From Qipengyuania seohaensis (lineage in GTDB: Bacteria > Pseudomonadota > Alphaproteobacteria > Sphingomonadales > Sphingomonadaceae), in assembly GCF_002795865.1 (NCBI RefSeq), contig NZ_CP024920.1, positions 1,089,001-1,153,000 of the forward strand: DNA of 64,000 nucleotides, given 5' to 3'. Shown here piece after piece: positions 36,050 to 45,107 of this stretch. The notes below the pieces were generated by a model. That model was not told the DNA's origin. It saw only the letters and a list, made by a program, of their open reading frames with translations, and ran no database searches. Position 1 is the stretch's first letter; every line of letters begins with the position of its first letter. The position numbers and the translations under genes were made by a program.

Positions 36050-36708
36050 CCAAGGACCAGATTTTCGAATTCTTCCGCCGCCTGGCGGAGGACAATCCCT
36101 CGCCCGAGACCGAACTGGAATACGGCAATTGCTACCAGCTGGTGGTGGCCGTGGCGCTTTCCGCGCAGGCGACCGACGTGGGCGTAAACAAGGCCACCCG
36201 CGCGCTCTTCCGCGAGGTCGAGACGCCGCAGCAGATGCTGGAGCTGGGTGAAGAGGGATTGAAAGAGCACATCAAGACCATCGGCCTGTTCAACTCCAAG
36301 GCCAAGAACGTCATCCTGCTCTCGCAGCTGCTGGTCGACGAATATGGTGGTGAGGTACCGGACACGCGCGACGATCTCGTCCGGCTGCCCGGCGTGGGCC
36401 GCAAGACTGCCAATGTGGTGCTCAATTGCTGGTTCGGGCAGGAGACTTTTGCGGTCGACACGCATATCCTGCGCGTCGGCAACCGCACCGGCCTCGCCAA
36501 GGGCAAGACGCCCGAGCAGGTCGAAGCAAAGCTGGAAAAGCGCGTGCCCCAGCCCTTCCGCCTCGGCGCGCATCACTGGCTGATCCTGCACGGCCGCTAT
36601 GTCTGCAAAGCGCGAACGCCGGAATGCTGGCGCTGTCCGGTGGTAGATCTGTGTAGCTACCGCAAGAAGGTGCTGGAGAAGCCGAAGCGCAGTTCCGCCA
36701 AGGCTTAA
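36046..36708 (+). CDS. nth: Endonuclease III
   Basis: This 220-residue base-excision repair glycosylase removes oxidised pyrimidines. It has the helix-hairpin-helix with catalytic Lys (LPGVGRKTANVVL), the catalytic Asp in AVDTHILRV, and the [4Fe-4S] cysteines in C-x6-C-x2-C-x5-C spacing near the C-terminus. GTG start, overlapping the channel gene's stop. Confidence 0.95.
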   Translation: MTKDQIFEFFRRLAEDNPSPETELEYGNCYQLVVAVALSAQATDVGVNKATRALFREVETPQQMLELGEEGLKEHIKTIGLFNSKAKNVILLSQLLVDEYGGEVPDTRDDLVRLPGVGRKTANVVLNCWFGQETFAVDTHILRVGNRTGLAKGKTPEQVEAKLEKRVPQPFRLGAHHWLILHGRYVCKARTPECWRCPVVDLCSYRKKVLEKPKRSSAKA

Positions 36709-36776
36709 TCGCTCCGCGATTTGCCATAATCGCGATTGAAGCGCATCATCGGCAGCCTCGACAGGGAGGTTTCCGC

Positions 36777-37220
36777 ATGAATAAGCAGACCATGTCAGCC
36801 ATTCTCGCTCTATGTCTCGGTGCAGGTCTGAGCACGCCCGCCGCAGCACAGGTTGCGGCCGAAGAGGCAATGATCCTGTCGGGCGCATCCGGCCAGGGTT
36901 CCGCGCAAAGAGCCTTGAGCGATTCCATTACCGGGAGCGTAAACTCCGCCGCACAAGCCTTGCGCGCCGCAAATTCGGCAAGCTCGGGCGGGGCTGGCCA
37001 AAGCTCGGGCGGCAACAGCGCCGGTTACGCAGGCTCGATCCCCGAAGGCGATCCGCTAGAAAACACCGACGTCAAGGCCTATCAGGTCCAGGGCGGCGCG
37101 CGCATCAGGGTAAGCGGAAACTTCCGTCCCTCGAAATCGACCAGCTGCGAGCAGAATTGTGAGCCGGAAGCCGCTGAGCCTCAAATGACGCCCGACGCAG
37201 CAGCCGAGCAGCCTGAATAG
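36777..37220 (+). CDS. Unrecognised exported protein
   Basis: The 147-residue protein has a signal peptide (about 1-24, ending TPAAAQ), then a low-complexity Ser/Gly/Ala region (SSGGAGQSSGGNSAGYAGS) and an acidic C-terminus with two cysteines (CEQNCE) likely to form a disulfide. No family is recognised. It lies between nth and the convergent symporter gene, 4 bp from the latter. Confidence 0.65.
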   Translation: MNKQTMSAILALCLGAGLSTPAAAQVAAEEAMILSGASGQGSAQRALSDSITGSVNSAAQALRAANSASSGGAGQSSGGNSAGYAGSIPEGDPLENTDVKAYQVQGGARIRVSGNFRPSKSTSCEQNCEPEAAEPQMTPDAAAEQPE

Positions 37221-37224
37221 GAAC

Positions 37225-38463
37225 TCAGACGTCGTCTGCCGAGGTCATCTCGCGCGTGTCGATCTCGCCGGTCATCACCGCCACCGTCGTCGCCACCGCA
37301 GCATCGCCGCTGACGTTGGTGGTGGTGCGCATCATGTCCATGATCCTGTCCACGCCGGCGACGAAGGCGATGGTTTCCAGCGGTACGCCGACCGCGCCGA
37401 AGACCAGCGCCATCATGATGAGGCCCGCACCCGGAATGCCCGCCGCGCCGACTGCGCCGAGCGTGGCAAGGATCGATATCAGGAAATAATCGCCCCATGA
37501 CAGGTCGACCCCGAAGATCTGCGCCCCGAACAGCGTGGCAAGGCCGAGATACATGGCTGTGCCATTCATGTTGATCGTTGCGCCAAGGCTAATCACGAAG
37601 GCTGCGACCGAGTTCGAGACACCGAGGTTGCGCTCTGCACAGCGCAGCGTCACCGGCAGCGTGGCGTTGGACGAAGCGGTCGAATAGCTCACCGCCATCG
37701 CGTCCACGATGCCGCGGAAGAAGTCGCGCACCGGCAGCTTGGCGAGGAACTTGATCATGCTGCCGTAGACGATGCCGATGATCAGCAGGCAGCCGAGGTA
37801 ATTGAGGCCCACCAGCTTGGCGAGGCTGACCAGCGCGTCGAGGCCAAGCGTACCCGCCACCCATGCCATCAGCGCGAAGACGCCGAAGGGGGTCAGCTCC
37901 ATGACGATCATCGTGACCTTCTGCATCACGACAGCGCCGCTATCGAAGATCTTCTGGACCGGCTCGCCGTCCTTGCCCGCCATCAGGATGCCGATCCCGA
38001 TCAGCAGCGAGAACACGATCAGAGGCAGCACCGCTACGTCCGCCATCACCTGCACCGGGCTTTCGGGCACGATGGACAGGATCATGTCGACCGCGGTCGT
38101 CTCGTTCGGCACCGGCGTCTCGCCGCGCGCGATGGCGCTGGTGTCGACGCCTGCACCAGGTTTCACCAGCGTACCCAGCGCAAGGCCGAGCCAGACCGCG
38201 ATCTGGCCGGTTACGACGAAGAGCAGCATGGCCCTGCCGCCGACCGCGCCCAGTTTCCTGAGATCACCGATTGCCGCGACGCCTGCCACGAGGCTGAAGA
38301 AGATCAGCGGGACGACCAGCATCTTGATCGACTTGATGAAGAAATCGCCGATCCACTTGATGCTTTCCGCATCCGGGCCCCAGCTATAGCCGGTCAGCAC
38401 GCCCAGGATGAGGGCAGTCAGCACGCGCTGCCAAAGCGGAATTTCGAACCAGACCTTCAGCAT
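37225..38463 (-). CDS. Dicarboxylate/amino acid:cation symporter
   Basis: This 412-residue inner membrane protein of the DAACS family (GltP/DctA-like) has the serine-rich reentrant loop motif YSTASSNATLPVTL and the signature NMNGTAMY. Eight or so hydrophobic helices and the two hairpin loops are present. It imports glutamate/aspartate or C4-dicarboxylates with H+ or Na+. The exact substrate is not readable. Confidence 0.93.
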   Translation of the reverse strand: MLKVWFEIPLWQRVLTALILGVLTGYSWGPDAESIKWIGDFFIKSIKMLVVPLIFFSLVAGVAAIGDLRKLGAVGGRAMLLFVVTGQIAVWLGLALGTLVKPGAGVDTSAIARGETPVPNETTAVDMILSIVPESPVQVMADVAVLPLIVFSLLIGIGILMAGKDGEPVQKIFDSGAVVMQKVTMIVMELTPFGVFALMAWVAGTLGLDALVSLAKLVGLNYLGCLLIIGIVYGSMIKFLAKLPVRDFFRGIVDAMAVSYSTASSNATLPVTLRCAERNLGVSNSVAAFVISLGATINMNGTAMYLGLATLFGAQIFGVDLSWGDYFLISILATLGAVGAAGIPGAGLIMMALVFGAVGVPLETIAFVAGVDRIMDMMRTTTNVSGDAAVATTVAVMTGEIDTREMTSADDV

Positions 38464-38501
38464 TCTTATCCCCTCTCGTCCCGGTCTTCGTGCCGGTGTG
38501 T

Positions 38502-39635
38502 CTAACCCAGCGCGTCTTTCGCAATCGCCGTATAGATGCGGCTTAGCGTGGAAAGGTCCTCAATGGCCACAGCCTCATTACTCTTGTGCATGGTCGCGTT
38601 GACGAGGCCGAACTCTATCACCGGGCAAACCGCGCGCAGGAAGCGGGCATCCGAGGTACCGCCCGTCGTCGAAGGTTCGGGGTCGATCCCCGTCTCCGCC
38701 TTAACCGCGCGGGCGATCATGGCGCTGAACTCGCCGGGCGGGGTCAGGAAGGGTTCGCCCGAAATGATGGGCTTCGCCACACCGCCATGCTTTTCCGCAA
38801 TCGCGCCGACCATTTCGGGCAGAGAAGCTCCGGAATGTTCGTCGTTGAAGCGGATCGAAATACGCGCCTCGGCTTTGGCCGGAATGACGTTGTGCGCCAT
38901 GTTGCCGACCTCGAGATCGGTTATTTCCAGATTCGACGCCTGGAACCAGTCATTCCCTTCATCCAGCACCAGCGCGTCCAATTCCGCCAGCATGGCGACC
39001 AGCTTGGGGATCGGGTTATCCGCCAGGTGCGGATAGGCGACGTGGCCCTGCGTGCCCTCCACCTCGAGCCAGATATTGACCGAGCCGCGCCGTCCGATCT
39101 TCATCATGTCGCCTAGGCGATTGACGCTGGTCGGCTCTCCGACGAGGCACAGGTCGGGCTGGTGTCCGTGTTCGCCCATGTAGTCGATCAGCGCGCGGGT
39201 TCCGTGAAGGGCCGGCCCCTCTTCGTCACCGGTGATGATGAAGCTGATCGTGCCGGCATCGGCCGGAACATGGGCGACCGCGTCGACCATGCAGGCGATA
39301 GCTCCCTTCATATCGACCGCGCCGCGGCCATAGAGCAGTTCTCCGCGCACTTCCGGCTCGAAGGCTCCGGAGTGCCAGCCGCCGCCCGGCGGGACCACGT
39401 CGAGGTGCCCGGCAAAGGCGAAATGCTTCGAACCCTCGGGCCCGCGGCGGATGGCGAAGAGATTTTCGACCGGTGCTTCCGGACTGCCCGGCGCCCCATC
39501 GCCTCGGGTGAAGCGGTGCACGGCAAAACCAAGCGGGTCGAGCATGGCCTCGAGCCGGTCGAAGACGGAGCCCGTGGCGGGAGTGACGCTTTCAGCGGCC
39601 ATCAACCGCTTGGCGAGTTCGAGGACTTCGGTCAT
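38502..39635 (-). CDS. dapE: Succinyl-diaminopimelate desuccinylase
   Basis: This 377-residue M20 metallohydrolase yields LL-diaminopimelate from its N-succinyl form. Metal ligands are visible in FAGHLDVVPPGG, GRGAVDMKG and the Glu pair of TGDEEGPA. The start is taken as MTEVLELAK (39635); an in-frame ATG at 39665 would overlap the divergent cupin gene. Together with dapB it covers two pathway steps in this window. Confidence 0.94.
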   Translation of the reverse strand: MTEVLELAKRLMAAESVTPATGSVFDRLEAMLDPLGFAVHRFTRGDGAPGSPEAPVENLFAIRRGPEGSKHFAFAGHLDVVPPGGGWHSGAFEPEVRGELLYGRGAVDMKGAIACMVDAVAHVPADAGTISFIITGDEEGPALHGTRALIDYMGEHGHQPDLCLVGEPTSVNRLGDMMKIGRRGSVNIWLEVEGTQGHVAYPHLADNPIPKLVAMLAELDALVLDEGNDWFQASNLEITDLEVGNMAHNVIPAKAEARISIRFNDEHSGASLPEMVGAIAEKHGGVAKPIISGEPFLTPPGEFSAMIARAVKAETGIDPEPSTTGGTSDARFLRAVCPVIEFGLVNATMHKSNEAVAIEDLSTLSRIYTAIAKDALG

Positions 39636-39664
39636 GCTGTGTCCGCTAGCAGGAGTGAGTGCCA

Positions 39665-40132
39665 ATGCCCAAGCTCGATCTCGACGCCATTCCCCAGACC
39701 AATGCGACCGGATATCCGCCGCCCTTCGATGCCGACGTCAAGGGGCGTAATTACCGCCGCCTCGCGCCGGTCGCCGGCCTTACCAAGCTTGGCGCGAGCC
39801 ACGTAGTGCTCGACCCGGGTGCCTATTCCTCCCAGCGTCATTGGCACGAAGGACAGGACGAACTGGTCATCATGCTCCAGGGCGAGGCTGTCCTGATCGA
39901 GGATGCAGGCGAAATTCCCGTTGGACCGGGCGATATTCTCGCCTGGCCCGCAGGAGAGCCGAACGGTCACCGGCTCCACAATCGCGGCGACATACCCTGC
40001 GTCTTCATAGCCATCAGCGGCGGCGACCGTGACACCGACCGGGGCCAATACCCAGACATCGATATGGTCTTCACACCCGATGGCTATTTCAGGAAAGACG
40101 GCACGCCTTACCCGACTAGCCGCGTTCCCTAG
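39665..40132 (+). CDS. Cupin-domain protein
   Basis: The 155-residue protein shows both cupin motifs: RHWHEGQDELVIMLQGEAVL with metal-binding histidines and Glu, and GDILAWPAGEPNGHRLHN. AGGAG at 39651-39655 supports the ATG at 39665. Function is open; many cupins are isomerases or dioxygenases. It is divergent from dapE and convergent with the S1/P1 nuclease gene, overlapping its stop by 4 bp. Confidence 0.87.
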   Translation: MPKLDLDAIPQTNATGYPPPFDADVKGRNYRRLAPVAGLTKLGASHVVLDPGAYSSQRHWHEGQDELVIMLQGEAVLIEDAGEIPVGPGDILAWPAGEPNGHRLHNRGDIPCVFIAISGGDRDTDRGQYPDIDMVFTPDGYFRKDGTPYPTSRVP

Positions 40133-41022
40133 TTGCGCTCTGGCTCCGGCAGCGGGCCAGGCGCGAAGGCCGCATCCAGATACTCGGACATGCGAATACC
40201 CGCCTGCACGACGCGGCGCTGCGAGATCGGGATCGCGCGCTCGATATCTTCCTGCGTCAATGCCGTCTCTTTGGGCAGGTCCGCACCTTCGCAGGGGGGC
40301 CGGTCGAAAGCGTTGGGATAAACGAAGTCGCGGCTTGTCTCCCAACTTTCACGGCCCCAGTCGGCAGGCGTCCCGCCACCCAGTTCCGCACGTTCTTCGG
40401 CGCTGTAGCGACGCACCAGCGGCGTCGGCGAAGAGGTGATGGCGCGTTCCGCCAGCGGGCCGTCCCAGATCCAGTGCAGGTTCAATCCCGGCGCGATGCC
40501 GTAGGCGGTTTCGATGTCGTTGCCGCCACGATCATCGTGGTCGCCCGAATGCAGCGGCATATGCACATCGCCGATGAAGTGGACGAGAAAGGCGAGCGCT
40601 TCCAGGCGGACGTTCGCCGGCAGGCCTTCATCGGCAAGGATGCGCTGGTTGCGTTCGATCTGGGCGAGAATGCAGTTCTGGCCCGAGCAGTTCTTGCGCG
40701 GCTCGTAAGCCTCACAAACCGGCGAGGTGCGATAGTGCCAGGCGAAGGTATAGCCCCAGCGCCAGTAATCCTTACGCAGGCAATCGGGCCAGACGCTCGC
40801 ATCCTCGAGCGTGGCCAGGTCGCAGTCGGGCACGCCTAGTTCGGGCGCGGCACGCATCAGCTTCACAATGCCGGCGCGCGTTTCCGGGCGGATGTTCTCG
40901 TTCGCGATCTCGGCGGTGGTGCGGTGGGCATAGAAGCCCCACGCGCTCGCCTGCGTTGGAAGCAGCGCAGCCAGCGCCGCCAGTGCGGTCAGGAGACCGT
41001 GTCGTATTGCTCGATAGCCCAT
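40129..41022 (-). CDS. S1/P1-type nuclease, exported
   Basis: The 297-residue protein has a signal peptide ending TQASA and a mature N-terminal Trp (WGFYAHRTTAEIA), the zinc-binding Trp1 of this family, plus the trinuclear zinc motif HFIGDVHMPLHSGDHDDRGG and HWIWD. Two cysteine pairs suggest disulfides. It would degrade single-stranded nucleic acids outside the cytoplasm. The start overlaps the GST-like gene end by 34 bp. Confidence 0.93.
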   Translation of the reverse strand: MGYRAIRHGLLTALAALAALLPTQASAWGFYAHRTTAEIANENIRPETRAGIVKLMRAAPELGVPDCDLATLEDASVWPDCLRKDYWRWGYTFAWHYRTSPVCEAYEPRKNCSGQNCILAQIERNQRILADEGLPANVRLEALAFLVHFIGDVHMPLHSGDHDDRGGNDIETAYGIAPGLNLHWIWDGPLAERAITSSPTPLVRRYSAEERAELGGGTPADWGRESWETSRDFVYPNAFDRPPCEGADLPKETALTQEDIERAIPISQRRVVQAGIRMSEYLDAAFAPGPLPEPERN

Positions 41023-41648
41023 TCTTCGCTTTCCGATGCCGAAATCCATGCCTGCATCCACTCGTGCTCCCATAGCGCCTGCATATATGACGCCGCGAAG
41101 CCGGGGACCGCTATCTGGTAGCTGATGAAGCGGCTGACAACCGGGGCGAAGAAGATGTCCGCCGCCCCGAACGTGCCGAACAGGAACGGCCCGCCGCTGC
41201 CGAAACGGCTGCGCGCTTCGGCCCACAGGCCGAGAATGCGCAGGATGTCGTCCTTGCAGGCCTCGCTCGGCTCGAATCCGTCGAAGCGCTTGCGCACGTT
41301 CATCGGGCATTCGCTGCGCAGGGCGGCGAAAGAAGAGTGCATTTCGGCGACCATCGAACGGGCCATGCCGCGCGCCGCGTCGTCCTTGGGCCAGAACCGG
41401 TCGCGCCCTACCTTATCGGACAGGTATTCCAGGATGGCGAGGCTGTCCCACACGACCACATCGTCGTCCCACAGGATCGGAACCTTGCCGCTGGAGGGGC
41501 GGATTTCGCCGCCCTGCTTGGTGGCTTCCCAGTTTTCGCCGAAGAGTGGCACCACGATCTCTTCGAAGGACAGGCCCGATTGCTTTGCGGCGAGCCAGCC
41601 GCGCAGCGACCAGCTGGAGTAGTTCTTGTTACCGACGATAATCTTCAT
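40989..41648 (-). CDS. Glutathione S-transferase-like protein
   Basis: The 219-residue protein has an N-terminal thioredoxin-like domain beginning MKIIVGNKNYSSWSLRGWLA and the glutathione-binding GKVPILWDDDVVVWDSLAI, followed by a helical domain. The catalytic Ser of SSWS is present. GGAG precedes the ATG at 41648; the frame is open upstream but the extension is not convincing. Substrate unknown. Confidence 0.9.
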   Translation of the reverse strand: MKIIVGNKNYSSWSLRGWLAAKQSGLSFEEIVVPLFGENWEATKQGGEIRPSSGKVPILWDDDVVVWDSLAILEYLSDKVGRDRFWPKDDAARGMARSMVAEMHSSFAALRSECPMNVRKRFDGFEPSEACKDDILRILGLWAEARSRFGSGGPFLFGTFGAADIFFAPVVSRFISYQIAVPGFAASYMQALWEHEWMQAWISASESEEWAIEQYDTVS

Positions 41649-41929
41649 GCGGGCTCCACCATTGCCTTGCGTCATGCGGGGTAGGCGTTCAGCAACCTGC
41701 TGTCGAGCCTGAATGAGCGACGCCGGGCCGGGTGACAAAGGCGACACCCTGTCACCCGATTGAAGCGTCGGATTGTGGCTGCAATTCAGAACCTTATCAA
41801 TTTTCCGTCAGGGTGACACTCTTGCCGTCGAACCGCGATCCGGTCCGAGAATTCCTGCGCAAGCCATGCACGGCCATAGCCGCGTAGGAAAACCTTTATC
41901 GCACGCGGCTCGTCCACTATTCTAAGCCC
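41649..41929. promoter_or_regulatory. Upstream region with three GGGTGACA repeats
   Basis: The 281-bp gap between the GST-like gene and the VOC gene carries CGGGTGACA (41729-41737) and its complement TGTCACCCG (41750-41758), separated by 12 bases, and a third GGGTGACA at 41811-41818. The pair makes a dyad of the kind a dimeric regulator binds. It may control the divergent genes on both sides. I see no gene here. Confidence 0.5.
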
Positions 41930-42346
41930 ATGACCCTGCGCCCTTTCCACCTCGCCTTTCCCGTCCGCGACCTTGCGGAGGCGCGCGCCTTTTACGGCGG
42001 CTTGATGGGCTGTGCGGAAGGACGCTCGAGCGAGGAATGGATCGACTTCGATTTCTACGGCCACCAGATCGTGGCCCATACCGGCGGGGAAGCAGGCGAC
42101 CGCACGAGCAATCCGGTCGACGGGCACGACGTCCCCGTGCCGCATTTCGGCGTGGTGCTGACGATGGAGGACTGGCAGGCGCTGGCCGACCGGCTGGTTG
42201 CGGCAGGCACTGAATTCGCCATCGAGCCGACCATCCGTTTCAAGGGCCAGCCGGGCGAACAGGCGACGATGTTCTTCCGCGATCCCAGCGGCAATGCGCT
42301 GGAGATGAAAGCCTTTGCCGACGATGCGATGCTCTTTGCGAAGTGA
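41930..42346 (+). CDS. VOC-family (glyoxalase/dioxygenase-like) protein
   Basis: The 138-residue protein has two beta-alpha-beta-beta-beta modules with [17 protein letters not shown] at the start, the His/Glu metal-ligand positions, and [14 protein letters not shown] at the end. It resembles lactoylglutathione lyase-like or bleomycin-resistance-type proteins; the substrate cannot be assigned. Confidence 0.87.
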   Translation: MTLRPFHLAFPVRDLAEARAFYGGLMGCAEGRSSEEWIDFDFYGHQIVAHTGGEAGDRTSNPVDGHDVPVPHFGVVLTMEDWQALADRLVAAGTEFAIEPTIRFKGQPGEQATMFFRDPSGNALEMKAFADDAMLFAK

Positions 42347-42401
42347 TCACGCGAACGCCGGTTTTCCCTTCGACGTAAATCTCGGCTAGGCACGCGCAGC
42401 A

Positions 42402-43430
42402 ATGCCTGAACTTCGCGAATACGACCGCCCAAGTGCCCAGACCTTCAGGGACGAGATCTATCCTGCAGCGCAGCCCGCGATCCTGCGGCAGGTTGCAGCG
42501 GACCTCGCCCCTGTGCAGATGGCGAAGCGCGGCACCCAAGAGCTTGCCGACTATCTCAAGCAGGCGATCGGCGAAAAGGCGATCAGCGTGCTGGCTTCCA
42601 ATCCCGATGCTGGCCCGACCTTCTTCTTCGACGGCGATGTCTCGCGCCTCAATTTCCAACGCGGCAATATGCCGTTTTCGCGCTTTATCGACAGCGTCGT
42701 GTCACCCGACAGGGGGGAGCAGATGCTGTACCTGGAATCGACCAAACTGGCAGACCTCAGCGCCGGATTGGCGAGCGCGCTGCACTTGCCGATCCTGTCA
42801 ACGCAGGTCCAGCCGCGCGTCTGGATGGGGAACAATACCGGCACGCACACCCATTTCGACGTGATGCAGAACGTCGCCTATGTGCTTAGCGGCAAGCGGC
42901 GCTTCACACTGTTTCCGCCCGACCAGACGCCCAATCTCTACATGGCCCCGTTCGAAGCTTCGCCGTCGAATGCACCTGTGTCGATGGTCCAGCTGGAAGA
43001 CCCCGATTTCGAGCGCTTCCCCCGCTTCCGCGAGGCACAGGCACAGGCACTGGTCGCCGAACTGGAGCCGGGCGACGGCATCTTCATTCCCTATATGTGG
43101 TGGCACCATGTGAAGGCCGAGGGCGATCTCAACATACTCGTCAATTACTGGTGGAACGAGCACGAGGGGCTCGGCACCCCGCTCGATGCGATGCTGCATT
43201 CGATCCTCGCGGTGCGCGACCTGCCCGAGCCCATGCGCAATGCCTGGCAGACCATGTTCGAGACTTTCGTGTTCAAGCAGCATGGCGAGCCGATGGACCA
43301 TGTCGAGCCGCAACTGAGGGGCGGTCTCGGCCCGCATACCGAGCAGTCACGCGTGCAGATGTGGCAATCCCTGGGAGCGGGCCTCTCCAAGACAATGGAG
43401 AAGGTCTTCAGCCCGCGATTCCGGCGCTAG
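42402..43430 (+). CDS. Cupin-like (JmjC-type) domain protein
   Basis: The 342-residue protein has the iron-binding pattern THTHFDVMQNVAYVLSGKR with His-x-Asp, and a distal His in YMWWHHVKAEGDLNILVNYWW, as in JmjC-type 2-oxoglutarate oxygenases. N-terminal residues 1-110 are helical. It may hydroxylate a protein or RNA. It is soluble, and stands alone between the VOC gene and the AraC-type regulator. Confidence 0.87.
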   Translation: MPELREYDRPSAQTFRDEIYPAAQPAILRQVAADLAPVQMAKRGTQELADYLKQAIGEKAISVLASNPDAGPTFFFDGDVSRLNFQRGNMPFSRFIDSVVSPDRGEQMLYLESTKLADLSAGLASALHLPILSTQVQPRVWMGNNTGTHTHFDVMQNVAYVLSGKRRFTLFPPDQTPNLYMAPFEASPSNAPVSMVQLEDPDFERFPRFREAQAQALVAELEPGDGIFIPYMWWHHVKAEGDLNILVNYWWNEHEGLGTPLDAMLHSILAVRDLPEPMRNAWQTMFETFVFKQHGEPMDHVEPQLRGGLGPHTEQSRVQMWQSLGAGLSKTMEKVFSPRFRR

Positions 43431-43547
43431 CGCAGCCTCAGATTGGCCGCTGGAGTTGTTGTGTCCTGTCCGGTAGATATGCCGACCAAGTGAACCGGCA
43501 TTGGAGAGTTCGCAGTTTTCGATCGAGTCGCCAACGTTAATACGGGT

Positions 43548-44420
43548 GTGACTGTCAGCTACGCGCTGCCTGCGGCTGCGCTGCGCCCCTACGTCTCTAC
43601 CTATTCCCTGACGGTGGTCGATGCCGATTCGCCCACGGTGTTCGACCAGGTCTATCCCGAATGGCCCAATATCCGCATGACGGTTGGCGGCGATATGGCC
43701 GCCTGCACTGGCCCCGGACCCTTGGTCGACTGCAATCCGATTTGCGCAATCGGCCCGACCACTCACGCGACGCATTTCTCTCTCGCACCCGGCCGATACT
43801 GGACGATCAGCCTGCTGCCGCTCGGCTGGGCCAGGTTCCTCGACATAAGGGCCAATGAATTTGCCGACCGCTGGGAGGTAATAGGCCCCGATAGCCCGTT
43901 CGCCGACCTTGCCCCGCTACTCGAATGCGACCGACGTCATCAGAGCCTGTCCAAGGTAGCGGCGCGGATCGACGCACACCTGCTTGCGATGCTCGATCGC
44001 CCGGCGCGCAGGGAAGAAGTTATTTACAAGGCGCACCGCGCGCTGCTCGATCCGGAGGTCAATTCGGTCAGCGCCCTTGCGGAGCAGACCGGGATCGGTG
44101 TGCGCGCACTTGAACGGCTGTCGCTTGCCGTTTTCGGATTCAGCCCCCGGTTGCTGCTGCGCCGCCAGCGTTTCCTGCGCAGCCTCGGCCAGTTCATGCT
44201 GGACCCGTCGCTGGCGTGGATCGAAACGCTCGACAGCCAGTATGTCGACCAGGCGCATTTCATCCGCGACTTCCGCCGGTTCATGGATACGACGCCCAGC
44301 GCCTATGCTGCCCAGCCGCATCCGGTGCTGTGGGCCGCCGCCAAGGCACGGAACGAGATCGCGGGAAAGCCGATGCAGGTGCTCCAGCCGCCAAGCGGCT
44401 TCATTTCCGAAGCGGAATAA
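43548..44420 (+). CDS. AraC-family transcriptional regulator
   Basis: The 290-residue protein has an N-terminal ligand-type domain (about 1-150) and C-terminal helix-turn-helix motifs: VSALAEQTGIGVRALERLSL and the second helix pair ending DQAHFIRDFRRFMDTTPSAY. GTG start. No adjacent target operon is obvious; it may act on the upstream cupin-like gene. The inducer is unknown. Confidence 0.88.
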   Translation: MTVSYALPAAALRPYVSTYSLTVVDADSPTVFDQVYPEWPNIRMTVGGDMAACTGPGPLVDCNPICAIGPTTHATHFSLAPGRYWTISLLPLGWARFLDIRANEFADRWEVIGPDSPFADLAPLLECDRRHQSLSKVAARIDAHLLAMLDRPARREEVIYKAHRALLDPEVNSVSALAEQTGIGVRALERLSLAVFGFSPRLLLRRQRFLRSLGQFMLDPSLAWIETLDSQYVDQAHFIRDFRRFMDTTPSAYAAQPHPVLWAAAKARNEIAGKPMQVLQPPSGFISEAE

Positions 44421-44442
44421 CGACCGGCGGCAATGCCGGAAC

Positions 44443-45096
44443 TTAGATACCGGCGTCCTGAAGCAGGGCGGCGCGCAATTCGCCGATGCCCATGCCCTTT
44501 TCGCTGCTGGTCACATGGATCTGCGGATAGGCGGCGACGTGGGTCTTCGCCTCTGCCTCGACTGCGGCGACGGTCTTGGCCAGCTCGCTCGCCTTGATCT
44601 TGTCGGCCTTGGTCAGCACCACGCGGTAGCCCACGGCCGCCTCGTCGAGCATCTTCATCATCTCGCGGTCGACGTCCTTCAGCCCGTGGCGGGCATCGAC
44701 CAGCACGAGATTGCGCACCAGCACCTGGCGGCCGCGCAAATAGGTGCGCACCAGGTTCTTCCATTTCTCGACGACCTTCACCGGCGCCTTGGCAAAGCCG
44801 TAGCCGGGCATGTCGACGAGCCGGAACTGGGTCGGTTCGCCCACTTCGAAGAAGTTGAGTTCCTGCGTGCGCCCCGGCGTCACGGAAGCACGCGCGATCG
44901 AGCGGCGACCGGTGATCGCATTCAGCAGCGAGCTCTTGCCCACGTTCGAACGGCCCGCAAAGGCGATTTCGGGCACGGTCGGCTCGGGCAGGAACTTGAG
45001 CTGCGGAGCCGAGAGGAGGAACTCCACCCGGCCCGAAAACAGCTTGTTGGCGCGCCGTTCCAGCTTGGCCAGTTCGGCGGCTTCTTCGTCGGTCAT
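44443..45096 (-). CDS. engB: Ribosome biogenesis GTPase EngB (YsxC/YihA)
   Basis: The 217-residue GTPase has G1 GRSNVGKSSLLNAI, G3 DMPGYG and G4 TKADK. EngB is essential for 50S assembly in many bacteria. It is 11 bp downstream of yidC on the same strand, the end of the rpmH-rnpA-yidD-yidC-engB run. Confidence 0.95.
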   Translation of the reverse strand: MTDEEAAELAKLERRANKLFSGRVEFLLSAPQLKFLPEPTVPEIAFAGRSNVGKSSLLNAITGRRSIARASVTPGRTQELNFFEVGEPTQFRLVDMPGYGFAKAPVKVVEKWKNLVRTYLRGRQVLVRNLVLVDARHGLKDVDREMMKMLDEAAVGYRVVLTKADKIKASELAKTVAAVEAEAKTHVAAYPQIHVTSSEKGMGIGELRAALLQDAGI

Positions 45097-45107
45097 TGTC
45101 TACCCAA

